In this document: positions 35,991-44,475 of the stretch, piece by piece | How the letters are laid out: each line of letters starts with the position of its first letter | Numbering within the stretch: position 1 is the stretch's first letter | NCBI RefSeq assembly: GCF_001705235.1 | Contig: NZ_MCGV01000001.1 | Coordinates: forward strand, 3,662,181-3,726,180 | DNA: 64,000 nt | Reading direction: 5' to 3' | DNA from: Clostridium pasteurianum | GTDB taxonomy: Bacteria > Bacillota > Clostridia > Clostridiales > Clostridiaceae | Made by a program: the position numbers and the translations under genes | Notes under the pieces: generated by a model | What the model was told of the DNA's origin: nothing | What the model saw: the letters and a program-made list of their open reading frames with translations, nothing else | Database searches by the model: none

Positions 35991-37910
35991 TTAACTTAAA
36001 CCAAGTGCTTTTCTTTTCTTTAATATATGAGCTTCAATGTTATTTGCTACTTCTTTAGGATCATCACCTAGAGCTATGAAGCCTCCTGTAACATCCTCTG
36101 CTTTACTAGTTAAAAGTTCAACTAATTGAGGGGCACCAGTCATAAATGGAGTAGGGGAAAGATGAGTATAAGCTCCATAAGCTAAAGCAAAAATCCCGTC
36201 AATAGTAGCTTTCTGCTCCATCCATTCTGGTGCTGTTACAGCTATAGGAAGCTCTGGTACATCAACATTTAAATGCTCAGCAAGGGCAGTTACTAGCATG
36301 GAAATTCTTCCGGTATCAGTGCAGGTTCCAAAACTCAATACTGGTGGTATTTTAAGAGCATTGCAGATAGCCTTTAAGCCATCACCTGCCATAGTGTTTG
36401 CAGCATCGAGAGTACAGAGACCGGCAACCTCAAGGGCGTGATTACCACAACCGCCTGCAACAACTAATATGTCCTTTTTAATTAATTCTTTTGTAAGATT
36501 AATTGTCATTGAATCTTGAGGACCATTCCTTAAGGTTGAACAGTTTGCAAGAGCTACGACACCTTTAATTTGTCCCTTAGCTATTACATCTACTAGAGGA
36601 TCAAGCTTGTTACCTAATGCACCCAAAACGGCTTCAGTTGAAAAACCAGCTACAGCCTTTTGAATTTTTTTAGGAACGACAGCTTTTATTTTTCTTTCTT
36701 TTCTCTTCTTGAAATTTTCTATGCCAAGTTTAATTAATTTGTCGGCAGTAGCTCCGGCTTCGGATGGTTCATATGGAAATTTGTACTTAATTCCAGGTAA
36801 ATCAATTATGGTGCTTATGGAGGCTAGAGTTACTTGATATTTTTCAGCGTACATATCAATAGCTGGAGGGGAACAGTTTTCTTCCATTGCAAATACATCA
36901 ACAGTTCCAGTAGCTAGAAGAGGCTCAATAGCAAGCCAGTTTCCCATATGACCGACAAAGACATCATCAACAGGAAATCTTTGAAGGAGCTCTTGGCCTG
37001 TTTCTATGGAGCCTACAATTCTTAATCCTTTAGCACCAGCATTTTTCGCCATGTCTTGAACTTCTTTGGTTTCTGCCTTTAAGATAGTGGCTACACCTAT
37101 CCACGGCTGGTGACCATTAAATACTATATTTATGTAATCAGGGTCCATTATTCCTAGATCCATATTTACTTCATGAGGTGTTGGTGTACCAAAGAGTATA
37201 TCTTGAACCATTTCAAGACCTATTTGTGTGTTATATATTGTAGCTATGCCAAGCTTTAAGGCTTTCATAGCGAGGGAAACGTGGCTTCCATCTACATTAG
37301 TAAGGCAGCTTGCTACGCAGTTTTGTTCCTCGTGAACTGTGCCAGCAGGATAAATATTTAACTTTTTCCAGACTTCTATTCTCTTTTTAGGTGCAAAGGC
37401 TTTAACCATTAAATTATCCTCTGGATTCCCAATTCTCTGTTGATCTTCTAGAAGTACTGCAAGTTCAATTGCCATGTCTTCCTTAGATTGATTTGTATTT
37501 ATGCCGACTTTTTCACACATCCATTTAAGTTTATTTTCATCAGTTATTTTAAATGGAGTTTTTCCTTCAGCAGTAGCCTTTAAGGTTCTAAAAGCTTCAT
37601 AGGCATGATGGCTGTATGTACCAGCTCCCATTATGTTTTTTAAGAGAAAATTTCTCATAGCCATAGCATCTGGACCTATGCCGCAAACACCTTTTTCTTG
37701 ACCTGTTTTTTCACTTATTCTACAGGGACCGTTAGAGCAAAGCTGGCAGCTAACACCTTGCAAGCAAAACTTACATCGTATTTTTTCTTGAAGGGCATAT
37801 CTATCAAATACATTAGACATCCCATCACTTCTAATTCTTTTAACCATTTCTTCAACAGAATCGTGATAGCTTACTCTGCCTTGTGATTTTTCTTTAATGG
37901 TTTCACTCAT
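35991..37910 (-). CDS. cooS: CooS-type carbon monoxide dehydrogenase homologue with altered C-cluster motif
   Basis: Protein of 639 aa of the Ni-CODH catalytic subunit family. The N-terminal Cys set for the D and B clusters is intact (CKFCLQGVSCQLCSNGPC, residues 46-63). C-cluster cysteines in ENCSPP (346), ANCSTL (457), GGCGN (488) and FGTC (530) are present. However, the canonical G-I-C-C-T-G-N-E is here GSIETGQE (about 300-307), so both Cys, one a C-cluster ligand, are gone, and HGH is NGH (265-267). A normal Ni-Fe-S active site is therefore doubtful. The role may be a different redox reaction. It lies upstream of PFOR on the same strand. GGAG precedes the start. Confidence 0.85.
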   Translation of the reverse strand: MSETIKEKSQGRVSYHDSVEEMVKRIRSDGMSNVFDRYALQEKIRCKFCLQGVSCQLCSNGPCRISEKTGQEKGVCGIGPDAMAMRNFLLKNIMGAGTYSHHAYEAFRTLKATAEGKTPFKITDENKLKWMCEKVGINTNQSKEDMAIELAVLLEDQQRIGNPEDNLMVKAFAPKKRIEVWKKLNIYPAGTVHEEQNCVASCLTNVDGSHVSLAMKALKLGIATIYNTQIGLEMVQDILFGTPTPHEVNMDLGIMDPDYINIVFNGHQPWIGVATILKAETKEVQDMAKNAGAKGLRIVGSIETGQELLQRFPVDDVFVGHMGNWLAIEPLLATGTVDVFAMEENCSPPAIDMYAEKYQVTLASISTIIDLPGIKYKFPYEPSEAGATADKLIKLGIENFKKRKERKIKAVVPKKIQKAVAGFSTEAVLGALGNKLDPLVDVIAKGQIKGVVALANCSTLRNGPQDSMTINLTKELIKKDILVVAGGCGNHALEVAGLCTLDAANTMAGDGLKAICNALKIPPVLSFGTCTDTGRISMLVTALAEHLNVDVPELPIAVTAPEWMEQKATIDGIFALAYGAYTHLSPTPFMTGAPQLVELLTSKAEDVTGGFIALGDDPKEVANNIEAHILKKRKALGLS

Positions 37911-38046
37911 TAATATCTCACTCCTTAAATTTTCTTTACAAGGAATAAGATTTCCTATTGAGGGTTTAAATATGTATTATGGTTTATTATAATTTGTTTT
38001 GGTATATTATTAAAATAGATAATATTATAAATGATGAGGTGGTAAT

Positions 38047-38457
38047 ATGAAAGAGATAGCGAAATTTTTAGGCTGGGTTGGTGTAGGGGCATATGGTTTT
38101 ACTTTACTTAAATTTTTTATTAAATATGTAAACAAAAAGTATATAAATAAATTGCCTAAGGATAAGAAAAATTATGCTGTGATTTATAGAAAAATAATGA
38201 AGTATGTAATCAAGTATCATAAAATTGCTGGAGTAATAGCAGTAATAGCTTTAAGTGTACATTTTTATTTTTTATATGGGTTTAGAGGCTTATCAATAAC
38301 AGGCTTTGCAGCAATTATAGTTATGTTTATTGTGGTGTTGCTAGGGATATATGGTGTTATAAGTAAAAATAAGAAAAAGTATTGGCTTAGGGTACATAGA
38401 AGCTTATCATTTTTACTTATAGTATTGATTTGTCTTCATCTTGTAATAAAAAGATAG
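38047..38457 (+). CDS. Four-helix membrane protein with bis-histidine heme pattern
   Basis: Protein of 136 aa with four predicted membrane helices. Four histidines fall in two pairs, H58 and H72, and H117 and H131, each 14 residues apart, the spacing used in b-type cytochromes for heme ligation between helices two and four (cytochrome b561 / DUF4405 style). It probably binds one or two b hemes and passes electrons across or along the membrane. Membrane cytochromes are uncommon in fermentative clostridia. It is divergent from the CooS homologue with 136 bp between starts. GAGGTGGTAAT precedes the ATG. Confidence 0.6.
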   Translation: MKEIAKFLGWVGVGAYGFTLLKFFIKYVNKKYINKLPKDKKNYAVIYRKIMKYVIKYHKIAGVIAVIALSVHFYFLYGFRGLSITGFAAIIVMFIVVLLGIYGVISKNKKKYWLRVHRSLSFLLIVLICLHLVIKR

Positions 38458-38560
38458 GAATAAGGTTAATTGTCATTGAATCTTCAAAATTATTTCTCTA
38501 ACAGAATGAAGATAGCTTACTTTGCTATGTTATTTCTAAAGATAAACTTTAGCTTAATTA
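38458..38560 (-). pseudogene. Remnant of a second cooS gene with a large internal deletion
   Basis: TAAGGTTAATTGTCATTGAA continuing TCTT (about 38461-38484) matches 23 of 24 bases of the cooS gene at about 36494-36517. AACAGAAT-N3-GATAGCTTACT-N-TGC (about 38499-38525) matches the 5' end of cooS at about 37853-37879. The order and orientation are the same as in the intact gene. In the remnant the blocks are about 15 bp apart against about 1.3 kb in cooS. I read this as a decayed, internally deleted duplicate. It sits just after the cytochrome-like gene. Confidence 0.6.
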
Positions 38561-38686
38561 GTGGGCAGTTTCTACTTTTTCAAACCAGTAGTTTTTATTT
38601 GTAAGCATGTTATAATTTAGTAAAAAGTAATACTAATTTGTCTGGATATTAGAAAGAGAACAAAAGTTAGAATATGGAGGTTTATT

Positions 38687-39034
38687 ATGAAAAAATGGTA
38701 TGATGAGGAGTATCAATGGAAAATCGAGGTTATAGGGTTTCTTCGTGGAGACCACACTGAGAGATATTGCCGAAATGGTGAGGAAGTTGGGGATAAGTAT
38801 ACCTGCACCTATGGCTGTCCTGTAAATGCTGATGGACAAGGTATTTGTTCCAAAGCTATGATGATTATGTTTCCAATAATGGAGGCAGTCAGGAGTGGCG
38901 GTGATTTAGAGAATATCGGTGGAACTAGTAAATATAGCAAAGATATTGTATGCCCAGATGGTTGTGTTATATTTAGGCTGACGGCAAAGAAACTTGGAAA
39001 TGAGAATTTTTATAAAGGAAAGTTTTTTGAGTAG
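38687..39034 (+). CDS. TIGR04076-family Cys-rich protein
   Basis: Protein of 115 aa. It has the family's cysteine pattern, YTCTYGCP, GICSKAMMIMFPIMEAVRSG, and DIVCPDGCVIFRL. TIGR04076 proteins are small and probably metal- or Fe-S-binding; their function is not known to me. TGGAGG lies 7 bp before the ATG. It has no clear operon partner. Confidence 0.75.
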   Translation: MKKWYDEEYQWKIEVIGFLRGDHTERYCRNGEEVGDKYTCTYGCPVNADGQGICSKAMMIMFPIMEAVRSGGDLENIGGTSKYSKDIVCPDGCVIFRLTAKKLGNENFYKGKFFE

Positions 39035-39153
39035 TCATAATTCTTATTTCATTCAGATTAAGATAAGCCGAAATTTACAAATTCCAATTTATAAAGTGGA
39101 CAACTTAAAATTTTTAAACAAAATCAAGGATCTAATGAAAGGAGAAATAAGTA

Positions 39154-39258
39154 ATGGAAGTAATTCAAGCATCAAAATTGATTGAAGTTTTGAATTCCAG
39201 TGCTCCTAAAAAAATTGGAATCCTTGATAATAATACGATTAGTTTTAGTTTAAACTAA
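39154..39258 (+). CDS. Small ORF of 34 codons, possibly a truncated gene
   Basis: AAAGGAG lies 8 bp before an ATG opening MEVIQASKLIEVLNSSAPKK and ending NNTISFSLN. The N-terminus looks like the beginning of a longer enzyme, so it may be the head of a gene cut off by the AraC gene. Its last five codons (AGTTTTAGTTTAAACTAA) overlap the AraC 3' end on the other strand, where a palindrome gives S-L-N-stop on both strands. I cannot assign a function. Confidence 0.35.
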   Translation: MEVIQASKLIEVLNSSAPKKIGILDNNTISFSLN

Positions 39259-40102
39259 ATGTAGAGTATTTTTTAGGCGATACCCCAACGGCTTTTTTAA
39301 ATGCTTTTAAGAAATTACTATAATCGTTAAAGCCGCATTTAATGCAAACATCATTAATGCTCAAGCCGTTTGAGAGAAGAGATTTAGCTATGGATATTCT
39401 TCTTGCAGTAATGTACTTATTTATGGTAGTCCCAGTTGATAATTTAAAAATCCTGCAAATGTATGATTCGCTTAAAAAAAAGTGTTCTGCTAAATGTTTT
39501 ACAGTAATATCTTTTGTAACATTGTCATTTATGTAGTGAATCATTTCTTGAATTTGATTGTTGTATTTGTATAAAGATAGTGATGATGAATTTTCATTAT
39601 TGAGAAAAAGTGTGTTTAAATAAACCATAAGCTCTATAAAACTTGAGTATTCAATCATATCAGCACCAAAACCTTTTGCACTTGTAATTTTGTTTATAAA
39701 ATACATAAATCTATTTTGCTGCTCTTTATTAAGTGAAATTTTATGACTGAAGTTTTCACTGCGGTGTTTAAAACAGTAATTCAAAGCTGTTTTGTTGGTA
39801 GAAATAGTTTTTAAAAAATCAGGATATATTGAAATAACTATTCTTTCATGAATTTCTTTATTTATCTGGGAAACATAGTGGCTTTCAAACTGGTTTATGA
39901 CAAACAAATCTCCAGAATTTATATCATATAATTTATTATCAATTAAAAATTGCTTACCGCCAGAAATTGAGTAATAAATTTCATAGCAATCATGTATATG
40001 AATTGCCATAGTTTCTTCTTCAGTGTGCAGGTGTGCAATAGAAAAATCTTTGCTTTTAATGCAATTATTTATGGACTCTTTGCATGATGTGAATTCCTTC
40101 AT
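39245..40102 (-). CDS. AraC-family transcriptional regulator
   Basis: Protein of 285 aa. The N-terminal cupin (IHIHDCYEIYYSISGGKQFL, NSGDLFVINQFESHYVSQ) would bind a sugar or uronate. The C-terminal two helix-turn-helices are VKHLAEHFFLSESYICRIFK and SINDVCIKCGFNDYSNFLKA, ending FKKAVGVSPKKY. It is divergent from the dehydrogenase/isomerase pair, 157 bp apart, and is their likely activator. GGAGGTAAAAT precedes the ATG. Confidence 0.88.
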   Translation of the reverse strand: MKEFTSCKESINNCIKSKDFSIAHLHTEEETMAIHIHDCYEIYYSISGGKQFLIDNKLYDINSGDLFVINQFESHYVSQINKEIHERIVISIYPDFLKTISTNKTALNYCFKHRSENFSHKISLNKEQQNRFMYFINKITSAKGFGADMIEYSSFIELMVYLNTLFLNNENSSSLSLYKYNNQIQEMIHYINDNVTKDITVKHLAEHFFLSESYICRIFKLSTGTTINKYITARRISIAKSLLSNGLSINDVCIKCGFNDYSNFLKAFKKAVGVSPKKYSTFSLN

Positions 40103-40259
40103 ATTTTACCTCCATAATCAAAATAGTACTAAGTTTATTATAATCCTTACTTCAATATTTGCAACATTTTAAAAAAAATATAACAAGAAATAGCCAAACT
40201 ACAATAGTATAATTTAATTATGATGTAAATATTATAAGTCTAATAAGGAGGAATATTTA

Positions 40260-41063
40260 ATGGATATATTAAAAGATTTTTCACTAAAGGGCAAAGTTGC
40301 ATTGGTAACGGGTGCATCATATGGTATAGGATTTGCTATTGCAAGAGCTTTCTCAAGTGCAGGAGCTACAATAGTATTTAATGATATTAAGCAAGAATTA
40401 GTAGACAAGGGATTAAAAGCTTATGAAGCAGAAGGAATAAAAGCACACGGATATGTATGCGATGTTACAGACGAAAAAGCAGTAAATGAATTTGTTAAAA
40501 AAGTAGAAAAAGAAGTTGGAGTAATAGATATTCTTGTAAATAATGCAGGAATAATTAAACGTATCCCAATGCTTGATATGAAAGCAGAAGACTTTAGAAA
40601 AGTTGTAGATGTAGACTTAAATGCTCCATTTATAGTATCTAAAGCTGTAATACCTGGTATGATTAAAAAGGGACACGGGAAAATAATAAACATATGCTCA
40701 ATGATGAGTGAACTTGGAAGAGAAACTGTTTCAGCTTATGCAGCTGCAAAAGGTGGACTTAAGATGTTAACAAGAAACATTGCATCTGAGTATGGTGAAC
40801 ACAATATCCAATGTAATGGTATAGGACCTGGATATATAGCTACACCACAAACAGCACCACTTAGAGAAATTCAGCCAGATGGTTCAAGACATCCATTTGA
40901 TCAATTTATAGTTGCAAAAACTCCAGCAGCACGTTGGGGAACAACAGATGATTTAATGGGACCAGCTGTATTTTTAGCATCTGATGCATCAAACTTTGTA
41001 AATGGACATGTTGTGTATGTAGATGGTGGTATACTAGCTTATATAGGAAAACAACCACAATAA
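40260..41063 (+). CDS. SDR dehydrogenase, KduD/DhuD or gluconate 5-dehydrogenase-like
   Basis: Short-chain dehydrogenase of 267 aa. The NAD(P) site is TGASYGIG, then NNAG, the catalytic Tyr/Lys in SAYAAAKGG, and the C-terminal VNGHVVYVDGGILAYIG, all typical of gluconate 5-dehydrogenase and 2-deoxy-D-gluconate 3-dehydrogenase. With an RpiB-type isomerase following 60 bp later it matches the DhuD/DhuI pair known from uronate breakdown, where it reduces the 2,5-diketo-3-deoxygluconate intermediate to 2-keto-3-deoxygluconate. Gluconate or idonate use remains an alternative. AGGAGG lies 7 bp before the ATG. Confidence 0.85.
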   Translation: MDILKDFSLKGKVALVTGASYGIGFAIARAFSSAGATIVFNDIKQELVDKGLKAYEAEGIKAHGYVCDVTDEKAVNEFVKKVEKEVGVIDILVNNAGIIKRIPMLDMKAEDFRKVVDVDLNAPFIVSKAVIPGMIKKGHGKIINICSMMSELGRETVSAYAAAKGGLKMLTRNIASEYGEHNIQCNGIGPGYIATPQTAPLREIQPDGSRHPFDQFIVAKTPAARWGTTDDLMGPAVFLASDASNFVNGHVVYVDGGILAYIGKQPQ

Positions 41064-41123
41064 TATAGTAATATAAATTAATATGTATCAAAGTGATTTC
41101 ACTTTAATAGGAGGAATATATAA

Positions 41124-41765
41124 ATGAAAATAGCTTTAATAAATGAAAACAGCCAAGCAGCAAAGAATGATTTAATATTTAAAACATTAAAAAAAGTAGT
41201 AGAACCAAAGGGACATGAAGTATTTAATTATGGAATGTACAGTGCAGATGATAAGGCACAATTAACATATGTTCAAAATGGTATTTTAGCAGCTATTCTT
41301 TTAAATTCAGGAGCAGCTGATTATGTAATAACTGGATGTGGAACTGGAGAAGGAGCAATGCTTGCTTTAAATTCTTTCCCAGGAGTAATCTGTGGACATG
41401 TAGAAGATCCTTCAGATGCATTTATGTTTGCACAAATTAATGATGGAAATGCAATTGCAATGCCTTTTGCTAAAGGATTTGGCTGGGGTGGAGACTTAAA
41501 CTTAGGATATATATTTGAAAAATTATTCCAAGATAAAAGTGGTCAAGGATACCCACCAGAAAGAGTTGTTCCAGAACAAAGAAATAAAAAGATATTAGAT
41601 GGAGTTAGAAAAGCAGCTTTCAAAGATATCATAACAGTATTAAAAGAAATCGATCAAGATTTACTTAAGGGTGCTATAAGCGGTGAGAAATTCCAGGAAT
41701 ACTTCTTTGCTAATTGCAAATGTGATAAGATGAAGGAATTTGTTCAAAGTATTTTAGGAAAATAG
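41124..41765 (+). CDS. RpiB/LacAB-family isomerase, probable DhuI-type uronate isomerase
   Basis: Protein of 213 aa of the RpiB/LacA/LacB fold. ALINENSQAAKNDLIFKTL opens it; the anion-hole motif is ITGCGTGEGAMLALNSFPG, and VICGHVEDPSDAFMFAQIND follows. It is longer than RpiB (about 150) because of a C-terminal extension with Cys-rich FFANCKCDKM. This longer form is known as DhuI, which isomerises 4-deoxy-L-threo-5-hexosulose uronate. It is paired with the dehydrogenase just upstream. AGGAGG precedes the ATG. Confidence 0.8.
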   Translation: MKIALINENSQAAKNDLIFKTLKKVVEPKGHEVFNYGMYSADDKAQLTYVQNGILAAILLNSGAADYVITGCGTGEGAMLALNSFPGVICGHVEDPSDAFMFAQINDGNAIAMPFAKGFGWGGDLNLGYIFEKLFQDKSGQGYPPERVVPEQRNKKILDGVRKAAFKDIITVLKEIDQDLLKGAISGEKFQEYFFANCKCDKMKEFVQSILGK

Positions 41766-41807
41766 TTAAATACTTCCCACTTTAGAATTGATATAAAACT
41801 AATAAGT

Positions 41808-41863
41808 AAAATGGAATGCTGCATTAGCAATTTTTGAATTGTTAATGCAGCATTCCATTTTTA
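41808..41863 (+). terminator. Strong terminator after the uronate genes
   Basis: AATGGAATGCTGCATTAGCA and its near-perfect complement TTAATGCAGCATTCCATT form a stem of about 21 bp, followed by TTTATTTT. It lies 43 bp after the isomerase stop. Confidence 0.92.
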
Positions 41864-42029
41864 TTTTGCCTATATTTTAAATAAGTGCTGTTTTTTGCAC
41901 TTACTTAAAGCATAGTTTTTATTTTTTGTAGTTATTATGATTTTTTTTTACATTGCCCTGCAATCTTTATATAATCTTCATATCTTTTTTGTAATATAAG
42001 TTTACAAAATTTAATGGAGGTAATTAATT

Positions 42030-42518
42030 ATGAACATGACTCATTATATGTCATTACTAGCAAGTAATCAGCCGTGGAACTTACTTATTTTTATGGCGGT
42101 ACCAGTAATTTGTGCCGAAACACTTACAATTACTGAATTTCTCATAATTTTTAACAGGATACAAAGTGGTGGAATAAGAACTCTTAATAAAATTGTTGGT
42201 ATTTTTGACGGATTTTATTTTACAGGAATTTTTATTTATCTATTCTTTAATGCAGTTATACCTATAACAACTGCAGGAGAATGGCATACATGGGTGGACG
42301 TATTAGCTGTTGGTTTTTATTTAAGCGGAATTATCTTCCTTCTGCCTATAGCACTTATGGAACTTGGACTAATATTTAGGAATAAAACAGTGGATGAAAA
42401 AATGAAAATACATTTTATTCTTATAGGCGGTTTCCTAGTTGTAGCTCATGTTGCAATGATACTAGGAATGGTAAATCCTGAAATCATAAGCAACATGTCA
42501 GCTATGCCTAAAATGTAA
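42030..42518 (+). CDS. Four-helix integral membrane protein (DUF6803-like)
   Basis: Protein of 162 aa with four membrane helices. WNLLIFMAVPVICAETLTI is followed by ITEFLIIFNRIQSG, then FYFTGIFIYLFF, LAVGFYLSGIIFLLPIALME and IHFILIGGFLVVAHVAMILG. I recognise it only as a family of small clostridial membrane proteins without known function; the DUF number is from memory. The His near the ends of the helices (H90, H130 and H139 by approximate count) could bind a metal or heme. TGGAGG lies before the ATG. It is behind a terminator, so it has its own promoter in 41864-42029. Confidence 0.6.
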   Translation: MNMTHYMSLLASNQPWNLLIFMAVPVICAETLTITEFLIIFNRIQSGGIRTLNKIVGIFDGFYFTGIFIYLFFNAVIPITTAGEWHTWVDVLAVGFYLSGIIFLLPIALMELGLIFRNKTVDEKMKIHFILIGGFLVVAHVAMILGMVNPEIISNMSAMPKM

Positions 42519-42537
42519 TACTAAGCTTTACCTTAAA

Positions 42538-42593
42538 GAGAATTAATATTGATGAAGTAATTTTTTAAATGTTACAAATCAATGTTAATTCTC
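42538..42593. repeat. Minimal type II element (terminal repeats only)
   Basis: GAGAATTAATATTGAT (42538-42553) and ATCAATGTTAATTCTC (42578-42593) are the ends of the type II palindrome with only 24 bp between, which include GAAGTAA and TTTTTTAAATGTTAC. It is an internally deleted copy and lies between convergent genes, 8 bp from the pectinesterase stop. Confidence 0.8.
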
Positions 42594-42600
42594 AATTCTT

Positions 42601-43731
42601 TTATTTTGGTATCCAGCCATTTAAAACATATTTTTTTTCGTAGCTTTTTGCTTCATTTTCTGAAAGCTGTCTTCTAGAAGGATTTACATCGGCTCCAGGA
42701 CCTTTACTATTGAATTCATAAAATCTAGAGTCTTCAGGAAGAAACCAAATCAAATTTTTATCCTTGTCCTTTCCATGCATCTTGTCCCATCCGGTAGTTT
42801 TGATGTGAGAATCTAAATAACAATCAATATATACAGCACTTCCAATTGCATCTGGATTAGCTTTTCTAGTTCCATCTGAGAATGAAGTTGTAGGATGCCA
42901 TGGTCTAGCAAGAGCTACAGAATTTGAAGCCATTTTCTTGTCTCCTTTTTTGATGTTGCATTTATAAAATACAAAGCCGTATTTATTCTCTATAAGTGTA
43001 CTTGGAGCTGCTATATAACCATTGCAGCTTTTACAATCCATATCCTTTGAAATAATTTCACATTCATTAAAAAATGATTGACCTGCTCCAAAAATAAAAT
43101 CTATAGATCCAGCGATAAAACAATGTGTGAAATATGAGGTACCTTTATTACAGTATAATGTGTCCTGATATCCATCTAATTTGCAGTTTTTAATGTATGC
43201 TTTTTCGCTATTTTCATCAAGTTTTAAAGCAACAGCTTGAGGATTTGGTAGTTTAGTTGGATCATTTGAAGCTTTAGCTTTGTTTGAAGGATAGTCGAAG
43301 GAATTTTCTACAGTTAAATTCTCACAACTAAAGTTTGGAGCAATAACTGATAGACTTGCAGAACCAAAAGTACCATAAGTAGTGCCATCAGGTTTTTTTG
43401 TTGAATTTGCTACATCATATGTAATTTTAGTTTTATCTCTATCTTCGCCTATAAAGGTTATATTTGGTTTATTAACAGTTACTTTTTCATAATAAGTTCC
43501 TTTTTTAATATGTATCACGTATTTATTTGTTGAGGAAGTAGGAGCACTTGATACTGCAGAAGTGATGGATTTGTAGGTGGATATTCCATTTACTTTAGTG
43601 CCATCTTGTCCTTTGAAATTAATATCAACTATAGCATTATAACTTAATATTTTTCCTGATGCATTCATTCCAGGTATTAAGGAAGTAACGCATGTAAGTG
43701 TAACAAACGATAGAAAAGATTTTTTTTTCAT
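42601..43731 (-). CDS. Secreted pectinesterase (pectin methylesterase, CE8)
   Basis: Protein of 376 aa with an N-terminal signal peptide (KKKSFLSFVTLTCVTSLIPG). A right-handed beta-helix follows. Family 8 catalytic motifs are DGYQDTLYC (with the conserved Gln and Asp), GSIDFIFGAG (second Asp) and ALARPWHP (Arg and Trp). It removes methyl groups from pectin outside the cell, so lyases can cut it; the products enter the unsaturated uronate route served by the genes at 40260-41765. The start at 43731 lies 8 bp after GGAGG. A cre-like site is 32 bp upstream, so glucose probably represses it. Confidence 0.92.
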   Translation of the reverse strand: MKKKSFLSFVTLTCVTSLIPGMNASGKILSYNAIVDINFKGQDGTKVNGISTYKSITSAVSSAPTSSTNKYVIHIKKGTYYEKVTVNKPNITFIGEDRDKTKITYDVANSTKKPDGTTYGTFGSASLSVIAPNFSCENLTVENSFDYPSNKAKASNDPTKLPNPQAVALKLDENSEKAYIKNCKLDGYQDTLYCNKGTSYFTHCFIAGSIDFIFGAGQSFFNECEIISKDMDCKSCNGYIAAPSTLIENKYGFVFYKCNIKKGDKKMASNSVALARPWHPTTSFSDGTRKANPDAIGSAVYIDCYLDSHIKTTGWDKMHGKDKDKNLIWFLPEDSRFYEFNSKGPGADVNPSRRQLSENEAKSYEKKYVLNGWIPK

Positions 43732-43762
43732 TTTAAAACCTCCAATGTAAAATAAACTATAG

Positions 43763-43776
43763 CGCAAACGTTAACA
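43763..43776. promoter_or_regulatory. cre-like CcpA site before the pectinesterase
   Basis: CGCAAACGTTAACA matches the catabolite-responsive element TGNAANCGNWNNCW at 13 of 14 positions (the first T is C). It lies 32 bp upstream of the pectinesterase start codon, over or just after the likely promoter, the usual place for repression. Confidence 0.65.
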
Positions 43777-43973
43777 ATAGTATAAAATAATTATATGTAA
43801 CATAAGGTATAAAGTCAATGTTATCGGTTACTATAGTTTATAAATTTATGGAGTCTTTAGAGTAAATATTAAATTTTGTTATAATAATGCGTGTTTTGAG
43901 GACAATAAAAATAAAATATAGTTTTATACTGTGAAATTTATTGAAGCAAAATATAATTTAAGGTGGTAATGTT

Positions 43974-44444
43974 ATGGCGTATAATATTGTAGATATACTT
44001 GATAAAGCAATAAACGTTGCGAATAAGGTGAAAATTGAATATGAAACTATAGGTAAGGAAAAATGTGACATTCAATCTATAAAAATAATGTCAAAGGTAT
44101 TAGTAAAGCAGCTTGATAAAACTATTGAGTATTACGAGTCATTAAAAGAGCAAATAGGTGATACTGAATTTGAAGAAATTGATTTTTTTATATATGATAA
44201 AATGGCTTCACTTATAAATCAGTTTAATAAAAAGACATATATAAAAGATATTAATAATGTTAGAGATTATTTAATGTTTTCACTTGGACTAGAAAAAGAT
44301 GTGTATTCTCTTTTAATTGATGTACAGGGCAGATTTGTGGAAGATACAAGTGATATGAATACAGAAACTTATAAGATACTATCAAATATTATAAATAATG
44401 AGGCTGAACATATAGCAATTCTAGAAAAAACGCTGCATTTGTAG
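43974..44444 (+). CDS. Ferritin-like helical protein, function unknown
   Basis: Protein of 156 aa, almost entirely helical, with a C-terminal ILSNIINNEAEHIAILEKTL. The E-A-E-H and the spacing resemble the last helix of rubrerythrin-like di-iron proteins, but a complete set of E-x2-H ligands in earlier helices is not visible. It could be a ferritin-like four-helix bundle that has lost iron, or a sporulation coat-related helical protein. AGGTGGTAATGTT precedes the ATG. It stands alone between divergent and convergent neighbours. Confidence 0.4.
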   Translation: MAYNIVDILDKAINVANKVKIEYETIGKEKCDIQSIKIMSKVLVKQLDKTIEYYESLKEQIGDTEFEEIDFFIYDKMASLINQFNKKTYIKDINNVRDYLMFSLGLEKDVYSLLIDVQGRFVEDTSDMNTETYKILSNIINNEAEHIAILEKTLHL

Positions 44445-44475
44445 AATTGCTATATAATTACTTGCAATAATGTGT

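Noticed and set aside
38994-39185. Plus-strand frame of 63 codons overlapping the TIGR04076 gene end
   Set aside because: It starts inside the supported gene without a ribosome binding site and ends inside the 34-codon frame that has one.
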